From: Puia sp.
GTDB lineage: Bacteria; Bacteroidota; Bacteroidia; Chitinophagales; Chitinophagaceae
NCBI GenBank assembly: GCA_031292515.1
Contig: JARLGZ010000004.1
Coordinates: 1-64,000, forward strand
Direction of reading: 5' to 3'
DNA: 64,000 nucleotides
Shown piece by piece: positions 55,993-64,000 of the stretch; within the stretch, counting starts at the first letter, position 1, and each line of letters starts with the position of its first letter. The position numbers and the translations under genes were made by a program. The notes beneath the pieces were generated by a model, which was not told where the DNA came from, ran no database searches, and worked only from the letters and a program-made list of their open reading frames with translations.

Positions 55993-57165
55993 TCATCTTT
56001 GACCGGATTTCTGATCAGCCTTGTTATCCTTTGGAAATTCATAGAACGTATACGAAATAGTCCAGGTAAAGACGCTGCCCGGGTCGACTTTTATGTGGAT
56101 ATAAGGTTCCGGGCATGCAACGGTGGAGGAACTCCAGAAGACCAGCTTTGAAAGAGGCCTGTCGCAACGGATCCTCACACCTGCGCCGGTATGATGGTTT
56201 TCCATTTTTATATCATAATCTCCCGCCCCCTCCCCGTATCCTCCCAGCACGGCATATACATCTTCCCCCTTAACCGGCTTCTCAAGGAACACGATCTGCC
56301 GGTCCCGGATATCCGCAATGGTCCCCATCCTTCTTTTGCCGGTCGCCGTAAGACCAAAAGGAAAGCTGAATACCAGCCCCGGTCCGACCGGCTGACCATC
56401 CAGCGGCATTAAATTGTGGTCGTACACATTGGTCTCGATGGTTTGCCGTCCCGTGTTCTTCAAACGATGTCTGATCACGAGCCGCGCTTCGCCCTTTATC
56501 AACCGTATATGCTTGTCATACACGTAGGAACAGGCCGTATCCCGGAGGGTCTGTCTGAACTCCAGCCTGTCGGAGCCTCTCCTGACTTCCCACGCACCCG
56601 CATTGACCAAGCTGTAATAATGAAACGGTGAATAAGCCGGTTCCGCGGAACCGGTAAGACCTCCCTTTGCAAGCGCTCCGATGCCGATCGCCACGAAACT
56701 GCCGCCGGACGCGGCTCTCCCGTACCCGATAGGATCGAAAGACTCCACCGGCCCCATAATGGCGTCATGAAGAGTTGGCGTATAGTGATCGAACCATTGA
56801 CCGGAGAAGCTATGCCCTTTGTATTCAAGAGAAGGCATCACGCCCGACCAGTCGAAGCGGCTCCCCCGGTAATATCCTTTTGCCGTATCAGGCAGGTAGA
56901 ACCGGGCATGGATGATCCCATTGGAAAGTTCCGCCTGCGGAAAAGAATCACCCGCAAAAGATGCGCCCGGAGAAGAACCGCGCAAAAAAGTCTCCCCCGA
57001 AAAAGATTTACCCGGAAAAGCTTCGCTCCCCGCAGAACGGCCGGCCATGCCGGGAGCCGCCCTCCCGGGAACTGCCTTCGTCAGCGGCTCTACCTTTCCG
57101 GCTATCCGGAATCCCGCCATCGCGGCGAAGCATGCGCAAAAAAATACGGGAATAATCGTTCTCAT
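55993..57165 (-). CDS. Exported galactose-mutarotase-like protein
   Basis: The 390-residue protein has a signal peptide (IIPVFFCACFAAMAGFRIAG), a low-complexity N-terminal tract with six 5-residue repeats (48-77), and then a beta-sandwich like aldose epimerases: GYYRGSRFDWSGVMPSLEYK, SFDPIGYGRAASGGSFVAIG, TNVYDHNLMPLDGQPVGPGL and VFWSSSTVACPEPYIHIKVD. It is the third gene of a run with a sugar-acid dehydratase and an isomerase/DUF1080 protein, so it probably binds or epimerises a sugar. I could not identify catalytic His/Glu pairs for certain. Confidence 0.68.
   Translation of the reverse strand: MRTIIPVFFCACFAAMAGFRIAGKVEPLTKAVPGRAAPGMAGRSAGSEAFPGKSFSGETFLRGSSPGASFAGDSFPQAELSNGIIHARFYLPDTAKGYYRGSRFDWSGVMPSLEYKGHSFSGQWFDHYTPTLHDAIMGPVESFDPIGYGRAASGGSFVAIGIGALAKGGLTGSAEPAYSPFHYYSLVNAGAWEVRRGSDRLEFRQTLRDTACSYVYDKHIRLIKGEARLVIRHRLKNTGRQTIETNVYDHNLMPLDGQPVGPGLVFSFPFGLTATGKRRMGTIADIRDRQIVFLEKPVKGEDVYAVLGGYGEGAGDYDIKMENHHTGAGVRIRCDRPLSKLVFWSSSTVACPEPYIHIKVDPGSVFTWTISYTFYEFPKDNKADQKSGQR
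56935..57024 (-). repeat. Six-unit 15-bp coding repeat (5 residues each)
   Basis: On the minus strand the units encode EAFPG, KSFSG, ETFLR, GSSPG, ASFAG and DSFPQ, with DNA pattern nnnTCTTTTnCGGGn. They follow the signal peptide of the mutarotase-like protein and keep the frame, so copy-number change would alter linker length. Confidence 0.7.
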
Positions 57166-57205
57166 CTGCTGGTATTAATATACTGGTCTAATATACTCCT
57201 GTTAT

Positions 57206-57283
57206 AGTCTGATCTCACAGTCGGATCTCATGGTCTGATCTTATGGTCTGATCTCACGGCCGGGTTGTATAGTCCGGCCTTAT
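57206..57283. repeat. Six-unit 13-bp degenerate tandem repeat in a gene spacer
   Basis: Units are agtctgatctcac, agtcggatctcat, ggtctgatcttat, ggtctgatctcac, ggccgggttgtat and agtccggccttat. They start 41 bp upstream of the mutarotase-like gene (minus strand) and reach the last codon of the dehydratase gene. Together with the array at 50632 this is the second period-13 array in the window. Confidence 0.7.
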
Positions 57284-58635
57284 GGCCTTATGATGGTCCC
57301 ATCCCTCTTGCGGAGCGTCCATTTGCCTGCGTGATTATTGATGGGATATTTTGCGGCAACGGTCTCATTGATATCCACTCCCAGACCGGGCGCCTCGTTG
57401 ACGTACAGATACCCCTTCTTCAATTGAGGGCTGCCGGGAAAAACCTCCGCCAGTTTGTCGGAGAAATCCACCGACTCCTGCACCCCGAAATTCCAGATAG
57501 CCAGATCGATATGGCAATGAGCGGCATGCCCGACCGGCGAAACGTCTCCCGGGCCATGCCATCCGGATTTAACATTGAAGAACTCTCCGAGCCGGGCGAT
57601 CTTCATGGCCGGCGTGATACCGCCGACCTGCGAAATGTGACAGCGGATATAATCGAAATAATGATTGGCCATCGCACCGACGAATTCATTGGGGTTATTG
57701 AACAATTCACCCATGGCAAAGGGAACGGTAGTGCTCGCCCTAAGCTGTTTAAACCACTCCATGTTCTCCGGAGTGACCGGGTCTTCGATCCAGTAAGGAT
57801 TGTATTCCTCCAGCCGCTTGCACATATTGATCATATCCACCGGCTGAACCCGTTCATGCGTATCGTGCAAAAGGTCCACATCCTCTCCGCAACGTTTCCG
57901 CACTTCTTTAAATAGCTTGGGGACGGCCTGCACGTAGGCATTGGAGTCCATGAAATCGTCCGTGGGCATTCCAAAACCGGCATCCTTGAAGTCCGGCTGC
58001 TGAGCCAGGTACAGGGAACCATAACCGCCCTGCTGGATCCGCACATAGCGGAAACCCTGATCCATATATTTCTGCACGTGGTCCGCGACTTCCTCCGGGG
58101 TCTTCCCGTCCGCATGTGCATAAGCGTCCACCGCGAAGCGCGACTTGCCGCCCAACAGCTGGTAGACAGGCATGCCCGCCCTTTTCCCCTTTATATCCCA
58201 TAAGGCCTGGTCCAACCCGCTTATCGCGTTGTTCAATACCGGGCCATTCCTCCAATAGGAACTCACAAAAAAGGATTGCCACATATCCTCGATATTGTCG
58301 ACGTCTTTCCCCACGCAGAAATCACCCATATAACTATTGATAGCTGTTACCACTACCTCGGCCCGCTGCGTAAAGGTCGCACAGCCGATCCCGTACAGAC
58401 CGGGCTCGGTGGTCTCCACCTTTACGATGACCAGGTTGGCGCCCTGGGGCGCCGTACCGATCGCCTTTACACTTTTGATCTTTAAAGGAGGCATGCCACG
58501 GGCATAACCCGGGGTTTCACGGGGAGCGGCATGCGCGCCAAAGCTGCCAAACAGACCCAATAAGCCCGCCGCAGAACCCGCGCCCATCATCCTGAGCGCG
58601 TTGCGACGATTGATACCAGCAGAATTGCTTTTCAT
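57280..58635 (-). CDS. Tat-exported enolase-superfamily sugar-acid dehydratase (ManD/RspA-like)
   Basis: The 451-residue protein has a twin-arginine signal (GINRRNALRMMGAGSAAGLL), then a mandelate-racemase/muconate-lactonising layout. The barrel carries LLHDTHERVQPVD, WIEDPVTPENMEWFKQ and FAMGELFNNPNEFV (metal-ligand D and E residues), and HGPGDVSPVGHAAHCHIDLA, the segment typical of ManD/RspA-type mannonate or gluconate dehydratases. It would remove water from a C6 sugar acid outside the cytoplasm. It lies between the mutarotase-like gene and the isomerase/DUF1080 gene, same strand, spacing 114 and 91 bp. Confidence 0.87.
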   Translation of the reverse strand: MKSNSAGINRRNALRMMGAGSAAGLLGLFGSFGAHAAPRETPGYARGMPPLKIKSVKAIGTAPQGANLVIVKVETTEPGLYGIGCATFTQRAEVVVTAINSYMGDFCVGKDVDNIEDMWQSFFVSSYWRNGPVLNNAISGLDQALWDIKGKRAGMPVYQLLGGKSRFAVDAYAHADGKTPEEVADHVQKYMDQGFRYVRIQQGGYGSLYLAQQPDFKDAGFGMPTDDFMDSNAYVQAVPKLFKEVRKRCGEDVDLLHDTHERVQPVDMINMCKRLEEYNPYWIEDPVTPENMEWFKQLRASTTVPFAMGELFNNPNEFVGAMANHYFDYIRCHISQVGGITPAMKIARLGEFFNVKSGWHGPGDVSPVGHAAHCHIDLAIWNFGVQESVDFSDKLAEVFPGSPQLKKGYLYVNEAPGLGVDINETVAAKYPINNHAGKWTLRKRDGTIIRP

Positions 58636-58726
58636 ATAACGGCGATCATTTGGTTTCGAAAAATTCGTTTCTCAAAATCCATCTGTAATCCACCTACCGA
58701 TGCCCGCCCCCCTATTCAATGCGTCC

Positions 58727-60277
58727 CTACTGCAACTTTTTGATCTTCACACTCCGGAAATTGACTTCGAACCCATGATCCTGCAACAGGATATGCCCCT
58801 TGTCCGCCTCTCCGAAATTTTCCCATTTCTTGTATTTGCTGATAGCCACTAAATCCCGGTAAGCCTGGGATTTGCGGACATATTCCAGCACCTTGACACC
58901 GTTCAGATAATGCTCTACCCGGTTGTCCGGGTAGACGACGATACGTCCCGTATTCCATTGCCCGATGGGCCGCAGACAACTCGCCGGCTTATTGGCGGGA
59001 ATCAGGTCGTACAAAGAAGCAAGGGTCCGGTCGCCGTTGCGTCCGAGTTTGGCATCGGGATGCAGGCTGTCATCCAATATCTGGTATTCCAGACCGATAG
59101 CCGATCCGCCGGTCTGCTCCTTCAGCGTGACAAAATATTTAACCCCGCTGTTCGCGCTGCTGCTCATACGAAACTGGAAACTCAGATCGAAGGCGCCATA
59201 CTCCTCCGTCGTGACGATATCCCCCGCATTCTTCGCCTCCTCTCCACCCGAATTCCGGATGGTCATCATCCCGTCCTTTACGATCCAGCCATTCGGTCTC
59301 GACGGGAAACTGTCCAGGTGGGCCCCCACCCAGCCCTTCGAGGTCTTCCCGTCAAAAAGGAGCCGCCATCCCCCTCTCTTTTCGGCCGCTGTCAGCGTAT
59401 TGGGGAATACTATTGTCTTCAGATAAGCGATACTCTGCGGGACCTGCGCGCTCACCGCGTCGCTCTCGTCTTCGATATAATAGTGTCTGACGCCCGCCTT
59501 CTCCGCCGCTGCAATGACCCCGGGAATGTCAATCTGACCTTCGCCGATTACTACGTCATTATTTCCATCGGTCCCGCCCGAAAGACTGCCCCTGGGCACG
59601 CCCTTCTTCAGATCCTTTACATGCAAGGCCTTATACCGGCTTCCGTATTTGTACAGCAGCGCGACCGGGTCCTGCCCGGGAAAAAAGGTCCATAAAATAT
59701 CCATCTCAAAACTGACCCACTTCGGGTCCGTCCCGTTGACGATGAGATCGTAAAGGGTTCCACCCCCATAGGGCTGGAATTCGAACCCATGATTGTGATA
59801 GATAAAAGTGAGCCCATATTGCACCTTTAGCAGCTGGCCGCACCTGTTGAAATCGGCAATGGCTCTATGGGCATCCTCCGGCGTGAAGACCCCCTTATGG
59901 GGAATGCCCGCCACCCGCACATACTGTGCGCCAAGCGCCTTCGCATGCTGCGCAACCTCGGCGGTCTTATTGACAAGGTCGTCATAACCGACACCAAAGG
60001 AAGAACAATAGAGCCCCCGCTGATCCAGCATTGTACGGAGCCCGGCGACCGTCTGGCCAAAAAGACTGGAAAACTCGATATCGGTGATCCCGTGCGCTTT
60101 GATCGTGTCCAGCGTGGACGGAACATCTTTTTCAAAAAACTTGCGATAGGTATAGGACACCACTCCCGGATGCTGAGGGGAGGAAAAACGGCCGGTCTGC
60201 GCCAGGGAATCTTTACCGGGTAGCATACCCATTATAAACGCACATGCAAAAACAATCGTCATATATTTCTTTCTCAT
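58727..60277 (-). CDS. Exported fusion of sugar-phosphate-isomerase-like barrel and DUF1080 (3-keto-disaccharide hydrolase) domain
   Basis: From ATG 60277 the protein is 516 residues: signal (MTIVFACAFIMGMLPGKDSL), an AP-endonuclease-type TIM barrel at about residues 35-290 (FIYHNHGFEFQPYGG, VSFEMDILWTFFPGQDPVAL, ALHVKDLKKG), and a DUF1080 jelly-roll at about 300-516 (WRLLFDGKTSKGWVGAHLDS, GWIVKDGMMTI, GVKYFVTLKE, HYLNGVKVLEY). DUF1080 proteins hydrolyse 3-keto-glycosides; the barrel would isomerise or cleave the sugar. The upstream ATG 60316 adds 13 polar residues and is not preferred. It leads the three-gene sugar operon. Confidence 0.87.
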   Translation of the reverse strand: MRKKYMTIVFACAFIMGMLPGKDSLAQTGRFSSPQHPGVVSYTYRKFFEKDVPSTLDTIKAHGITDIEFSSLFGQTVAGLRTMLDQRGLYCSSFGVGYDDLVNKTAEVAQHAKALGAQYVRVAGIPHKGVFTPEDAHRAIADFNRCGQLLKVQYGLTFIYHNHGFEFQPYGGGTLYDLIVNGTDPKWVSFEMDILWTFFPGQDPVALLYKYGSRYKALHVKDLKKGVPRGSLSGGTDGNNDVVIGEGQIDIPGVIAAAEKAGVRHYYIEDESDAVSAQVPQSIAYLKTIVFPNTLTAAEKRGGWRLLFDGKTSKGWVGAHLDSFPSRPNGWIVKDGMMTIRNSGGEEAKNAGDIVTTEEYGAFDLSFQFRMSSSANSGVKYFVTLKEQTGGSAIGLEYQILDDSLHPDAKLGRNGDRTLASLYDLIPANKPASCLRPIGQWNTGRIVVYPDNRVEHYLNGVKVLEYVRKSQAYRDLVAISKYKKWENFGEADKGHILLQDHGFEVNFRSVKIKKLQ

Positions 60278-60361
60278 AATACTACTCAGGCCATTTTGCA
60301 GGCCTTTGTAAAGCAATTTAATAAAAAAGCATCGGCTCTGCGCGGCAAACTCAGTTTTAGT

Positions 60362-60403
60362 AACTACCCTGTCCTTAATTTGAAACTACCCTGTCCTTAA
60401 TTT
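60362..60403. repeat. Two 20-bp direct repeats upstream of the DinB-like gene
   Basis: aactaccctgtccttaattt occurs at 60362-60381 and again at 60384-60403, 22 bp apart, followed by tagtaactttag. They lie in the spacer between the sugar operon start and the DinB-like gene and may be operator half-sites or a tandem duplication. Confidence 0.65.
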
Positions 60404-60428
60404 TAGTAACTTTAGCTTAAACGCCACC

Positions 60429-60968
60429 ATGAGATCCTCCTTTTGTCTCTTCCTTCTCCTAATCTCACCCCATATACAAATGTTAGCACAACACGGCGAC
60501 TCCCTATTCCTTTCAGCCGCAATCACAAAATTGCGGGACGCCAGGGAATACACACTCAAAGTGGCCGAGCTCATGCCGGAAGAGAAATACTCCTATAAAC
60601 CGGTGCCTGAGGAGATGAGTTTTGGAGGGCAGTTGCTTCATCTATCCGAAAACATGGCCTGGCTTTGTTCGTCCTACCTGGGCAATACCGACACGAAAAC
60701 AAAAACCCCCTTTACAAAAGCAGACGGAATGCTGAAGAAAAAAGAAGAAATCATACAGGTGGTAAAAAGTATCTATGACTTCGCGCTGGAAACTTTAAAA
60801 CTATTTCCGCCGGACCATTTATCGGATACAGTTACCTTTTTCGCAGGCCCGATGAATAAATTGCAGATCATAAACCTCCTCAACGATCATCAAACCCATC
60901 ACCGCGCCCAGATGCTTGTATATCTGAGACTCAATGGCATTAAACCGCCGGACTACACCGGATGGTAA
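60429..60968 (+). CDS. Exported DinB-family protein
   Basis: The 179-residue protein has a signal peptide (SSFCLFLLLISPHIQMLAQH) and then a DinB four-helix fold: REYTLKVAELMPEEKYSYKP, SFGGQLLHLSENMAWLCSSY with its His, and LLNDHQTHHRAQMLVYLRLN with the C-terminal metal His pair. An exported DinB protein is less usual than a cytoplasmic one but occurs in Bacteroidota. A TAACTTTA box (about 60407-60414) is 15 bp upstream and may be the -7 element. Confidence 0.83.
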   Translation: MRSSFCLFLLLISPHIQMLAQHGDSLFLSAAITKLRDAREYTLKVAELMPEEKYSYKPVPEEMSFGGQLLHLSENMAWLCSSYLGNTDTKTKTPFTKADGMLKKKEEIIQVVKSIYDFALETLKLFPPDHLSDTVTFFAGPMNKLQIINLLNDHQTHHRAQMLVYLRLNGIKPPDYTGW

Positions 60969-61071
60969 GACGGGACACCAGCCTCTTTGCAATGACCCTG
61001 CTAGCCTGCTTGTCTGTAAATTTCTTTGGACCGTTTTACTTTCAACATCCGCTCCCCGCTGTAAGCGTCCC

Positions 61072-62193
61072 TTAAGCAAGCGTCATGACCGCCCACAAAG
61101 CCGCCGCGGAAATCCCCGCCCAGAGGACGATACCCTGTATCAGTGGCCTGAACCCGACGGCCCGCAATGTCTTACGCGACAACCCGCAGCCGATCAGAAA
61201 GAGCGTGAGCGTCAACCCCGCTTTGGCGATCAGGACCGCGTAATGGCTAAACGCCGCCATACCCGGGACATAGGTATTGACGATCATCGCAAGTACAAAC
61301 AGCCCGATGAAATAGGGGATCTTTACCTTACGGCTATCGCTTTTGAAAGCCAGGGTCGACAAAAGAGCCACCGGTATGATCCACAGCGCCCTCGCCAGTT
61401 TGACAGTTGTTGCCACCTCCAACGCGTGGCTGCCATACTTGCTGGCCGCCCCCACCACCGAACTGGTGTCGTGGATCGCCAGGGCCGCCCATAGGCCAAA
61501 CTGTGTCTGCGACAACCCCAGCGCATGGCCGATAACCGGAAATAAAACGAGTGCAATGGAATTGAGGATGAAGATCGTGCCGAGCGCCACCGATATCTGT
61601 TTCTCCTCCGCCTTGATGACCGGCGAGATCGCAGCAATCGCGCTTCCCCCGCAAATGGCTGTGCCGGCAGCGATCAGGTAGGATGTCTTTTTCTCTATCT
61701 TCAGCCATCTGCCCGCCAGGAAGCCGGCGATCAGCGTACCTGCAATCGAGAAGACGGTAAACAGGATGCCTTCCCTTCCCGCTCTCAGGGCGCTCCCCAC
61801 ATTCATGCCAAACCCCAGCCCCACCACCGAGACCTGTAAAAGAATATGCGTCGCTTTGTGATTCAGATGCAGATAAGGATGACCCACAAACTGCGCGATC
61901 ACCAGCCCCATCAACAGGGCAACCGGGGGAGAAATCAGCGGAGACAGGCAAAAAACGACCGCCAACAGAAAAATGACCTCCCGCGTCGTGATGCTCCGGT
62001 CCAGCAGACCCTTGCTTTTTACCACATCAATGCCCATTCCCGTTGCGTGGCTTTTCTCCACACCGCCACCAGCTCCCGCAACTTTGCCCGTTCCCGGAAC
62101 CTGGTCTTTTCCCGCGTCCATGATTTTTCCCGCCGCCGCTGTTGCCTTTCCCGCTTTTATCTGCTCGTGTGCAATCCCTGCTGTGTTGTCCAT
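61072..62193 (-). CDS. yeiH: YeiH-family putative sulfate/sulfite-type exporter
   Basis: The 373-residue protein has an unusual repetitive, Gly/Lys/Ala-rich cytoplasmic start (residues 10-50) and then ten membrane helices: REVIFLLAVVFCLSPLISPP, LLQVSVVGLGFGMNVGSALR, AAGTAICGGSAIAAISPVIK and ALAIHDTSSVVGAASKYGSH. The motifs GTAICGGSAIAA and HDTSSVVGAA identify the YeiH (PSE) family. Its LysR-type regulator is encoded upstream 74 bp on the same strand, a typical YeiE-YeiH partnership. Export of sulfite or a related anion is known for some relatives; here it is inference. Confidence 0.88.
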   Translation of the reverse strand: MDNTAGIAHEQIKAGKATAAAGKIMDAGKDQVPGTGKVAGAGGGVEKSHATGMGIDVVKSKGLLDRSITTREVIFLLAVVFCLSPLISPPVALLMGLVIAQFVGHPYLHLNHKATHILLQVSVVGLGFGMNVGSALRAGREGILFTVFSIAGTLIAGFLAGRWLKIEKKTSYLIAAGTAICGGSAIAAISPVIKAEEKQISVALGTIFILNSIALVLFPVIGHALGLSQTQFGLWAALAIHDTSSVVGAASKYGSHALEVATTVKLARALWIIPVALLSTLAFKSDSRKVKIPYFIGLFVLAMIVNTYVPGMAAFSHYAVLIAKAGLTLTLFLIGCGLSRKTLRAVGFRPLIQGIVLWAGISAAALWAVMTLA

Positions 62194-62267
62194 AATATAT
62201 CTTTTTTTGACAACACAAAGGTCCCCCGGATCCGCCGGAAAGAGAAATTGCTACTGGTGATAACCCA

Positions 62268-63161
62268 TTACCTGAAGTTATAGTGATTGGCGAATTTCAT
62301 AAATAGGTCGGGGAGCGCTTCCGCCTGTCCATGCTGCTGGATGAAATAGAAAAACCGCCCGATATGCAGCCCCTTTACGGGGATAATACAAAACTCCTTT
62401 TGCTGCAACTCCCCCGTGACGGCATGCGCGGACAAAAAAGCCATGCAGTCGGAATGGGATAGATACCGCTTCATACTCTCCGTACTGCCCAGCTGCATTT
62501 CCCGTTGCAGTTGGGATATCTTTACGCCCAAGGGTTTCAACGCATGCGCGATCACTTCCAGGGTCCCCGAACCGGGCTCTCGTAAAAGCAGGGGGATCTT
62601 TAACAGCTCCTCCAACCGGATAGGCCCCTTCCGGGCCATCGGGTGATGAATCGAAGAGACCAGCACCAATTCATCCTTGATGAATTCCGTGTACTTAAAC
62701 AGCGTATTTTTCGACCGGCCCTCGATAATACCCAGGTCGATAGCCCCCTCCTGCAAGGCCTGCTCGATCTGCTCGGTATTGCTGATGGAGAGGCTGACCC
62801 TGATATCCTTAAACTTCTTATGAAAAGCGGCCAGCACAGGAGGCACCACGTACTGAGCCACCGTCGTGCTCGCGCCGATCTTCAACTGTCCGCTATGACG
62901 ATGGGAAAGCGTATTGATCTCGAACTCGAGATTCCTGTAAGCAGCAAAGATCTGTTCGCTGTGTTGCAACAAGATCTCCCCGGCCGGCGTCAGCTTTATC
63001 TTCGTACCGTTCCGCTCAAAAAGCTGGACCTTAAAATAATGCTCGATCTCATGGATATGTTTCGTAACCGCCGGCTGCGTAATATATAATTCCTCGGCAG
63101 CCCTCGTAAAATTGAGACGCCTGGCGACCGTATAGAATACTTTGAGCCGGAAATCGAACAT
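62268..63161 (-). CDS. LysR-family transcriptional regulator (YeiE-like)
   Basis: From ATG 63161 the protein starts MFDFRLKVFYTVARRLNFTR and AAEELYITQPAVTKHIHEIE, a LysR helix-turn-helix, then the two-lobed ligand domain (IKIGASTTVAQYVVPPVLAA, QEGAIDLGIIEGRSKNTLFK, PLLLREPGSGTLEVIAHALK). The REPGSGT loop is anion-binding in CysB/YeiE-like sensors, which fits control of the adjacent YeiH gene. The longer frame to 63176 adds five residues not seen in relatives. Confidence 0.9.
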   Translation of the reverse strand: MFDFRLKVFYTVARRLNFTRAAEELYITQPAVTKHIHEIEHYFKVQLFERNGTKIKLTPAGEILLQHSEQIFAAYRNLEFEINTLSHRHSGQLKIGASTTVAQYVVPPVLAAFHKKFKDIRVSLSISNTEQIEQALQEGAIDLGIIEGRSKNTLFKYTEFIKDELVLVSSIHHPMARKGPIRLEELLKIPLLLREPGSGTLEVIAHALKPLGVKISQLQREMQLGSTESMKRYLSHSDCMAFLSAHAVTGELQQKEFCIIPVKGLHIGRFFYFIQQHGQAEALPDLFMKFANHYNFR

Positions 63162-63335
63162 GCCATAAAGATACAATTAAACGGATTGTGCTATCTTGCT
63201 GTAAGCGATAGGCCTCTAAAATCCAAGGGATAGGACAATAAAAACCGACAGCCCGAAAAAATCGGGCGATAGCCAGGTTCTGAAGACAAACAAAGCGCCA
63301 ATCAGAAAAAGAAACTACCGGACAACAAACAATCA

Positions 63336-63800
63336 ATGGACAACAAAGAATCCGGCGAGCACAAAATATCCGGCGGCCACACGCCCCCCGGCGGGAACAA
63401 AGAATCCGGTCCGGGCGAGGTCAAAAGACCGGGCCTGGAAGGAAGCCTGAGCGACCATCTGGCCAACGAACGAACCTTCCTCGCCTGGGTCAGGACGAGT
63501 ATCGGCATCATGGCCTTCGGCTTTGTCGTCGTAAAATTCACCCTATTCGTAAAACAGCTATCCCTCGTCCTGCAAAAACCCATCCTTCCTCCCACCCGCG
63601 GATATTCCTCCATCCTCGGCATCTCGCTGGTCGCTTTCGGCGCCCTGATAGGCTTCCTGGCATTTCTGCGTTATAAAAAGACAGACCGCCTGCTTGCCGA
63701 TGCCTCTTACCGCCCCTCCACCCTCCTGTCTACCCTGCTCACGATATGCATCCTGCTGATCGGCATCCTCCTGGTAGTCTACCTCCTGGCAAGTATTTAA
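63336..63800 (+). CDS. DUF202 membrane protein
   Basis: The 154-residue protein has a repetitive polar start (about residues 1-35: NKESGEHKISGGHTPPGG, NKESGPGEV) then the DUF202 core: LANERTFLAWVRTSIGIMAF followed by three helices (GFVVVKFTLFVKQ, SILGISLVAFGALIGFLAFL, LLTICILLIGILLVVYLLAS). NERTFLAWxRTS is diagnostic of DUF202/YidH. Function unknown. It is divergent from the LysR gene. The next gene is convergent. Confidence 0.88.
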   Translation: MDNKESGEHKISGGHTPPGGNKESGPGEVKRPGLEGSLSDHLANERTFLAWVRTSIGIMAFGFVVVKFTLFVKQLSLVLQKPILPPTRGYSSILGISLVAFGALIGFLAFLRYKKTDRLLADASYRPSTLLSTLLTICILLIGILLVVYLLASI

Positions 63801-63897
63801 CAATCCACTTACTCTATTTCCGGGATCTTGCGGGAATGCGGCCCGGGCCAACATGCATCTCCTCCGGCGCATATTTGCCCGGGCACGCTTATTTGCC

Positions 63898-64000
63898 TTA
63901 TTTCACGGCTACCCCCTCTTTGATCTCATCATTTGCATGCACGATAACGACATCCCCGGCCTGAAACGCTCCGATGACCTCTATCTTGTCACCGAGCTCG
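63898..64000 (-). CDS. C-terminal end of a probable RND efflux periplasmic adaptor (partial)
   Basis: The minus-strand frame entering from the right edge reads ELGDKIEVIGAFQAGDVVIV then HANDEIKEGVAVK-TAA (stop 63898-63900). Sequence of the type KVEVxxGLxxGDxVVxxANDEIxEGxxVK is the usual C-terminal strand set of MFP/HlyD-like adaptors of RND pumps. About 34 residues are in the window; the rest lies beyond 64000. A gcccgggc repeat pair at 63841-63848 and 63878-63885 may form the terminator between it and DUF202. Confidence 0.6.
   Translation of the reverse strand, partial: ELGDKIEVIGAFQAGDVVIVHANDEIKEGVAVK

Noticed and set aside
60934-61494. 186-codon plus-strand frame over the yeiH 3' end
   Set aside because: Arg/Asp-rich shadow opposite a conserved transporter.

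Overview
The window looks like a chromosomal segment of a Bacteroidota bacterium, most likely family Chitinophagaceae. Signs are promoters of the TTG-N20-TAnnTTTG type, outer-membrane receptors with a carboxypeptidase-like N-terminal domain, LytS/LytTR signalling pairs, many AraC and Crp/Fnr regulators, and small families frequent in this group (DUF4199, DUF4256, DUF4267, DinB, AHSA1). No rRNA, tRNA or CRISPR array was seen. Base composition, codon use and organism are judged by eye.

Region 1 (1-12.9 kb) is an eroded island wrapped around intact genes. It holds an AbiEii toxin remnant, two N-terminal and one C-terminal piece of tyrosine recombinases, a frame-shifted HEAFH-type peptidase remnant, four successive gene fragments (3.7-4.7 kb) and an IS66 transposase remnant. 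Inside it is an intact, translationally coupled three-gene cassette (1.8-3.7 kb): GHKL-type ATPase, STAS-like DUF4325 protein, PIN nuclease. This is the best candidate for an undescribed system. The same region carries a universal stress protein, a P3A-type cation ATPase and a B-type haem-copper oxidase operon (Sco, subunits I and II, and a 43-residue membrane subunit).

Region 2 (12.9-22.5 kb) has three AraC regulators interleaved with two short-chain dehydrogenases and small membrane proteins, a GH29 fucosidase, a Crp/Fnr regulator, and truncated HxlR and cupin genes.

Region 3 (22.6-29.0 kb) and region 6 (42.3-47.6 kb) are related signalling loci. Each has an outer-membrane beta-barrel receptor paralogue next to a LytS-type kinase and a LytTR regulator; the first locus has two kinase-regulator pairs. 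The two receptor promoters share geometry and sequence. In the second locus a TetR gene and a porin gene are surrounded by four copies of an 18-bp dyad.

Regions 4-5 (29-42 kb) hold a FrsA-like hydrolase with DUF4199, stand-alone AraC/GlxA regulators, two VOC proteins, GAPDH, and an ArsR-AHSA1-DoxX-(broken DUF4256)-DUF1801 cluster whose ArsR promoter carries two perfect dyads.

Region 7 (47.8-64 kb) contains an alkyltransferase-like protein without the catalytic cysteine, a MarR-GNAT pair with a 13-bp tandem array in its leader, an AI-2E family permease, an HD hydrolase, an EamA exporter, a Crp/Fnr-CMD pair, a three-gene sugar-acid operon (isomerase/DUF1080, ManD-like dehydratase, mutarotase-like protein), a LysR-YeiH pair, DUF202, and the end of an RND adaptor gene. 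Short tandem duplications (10-25 bp units) recur in spacers and N-terminal codons from about 36 kb onward.
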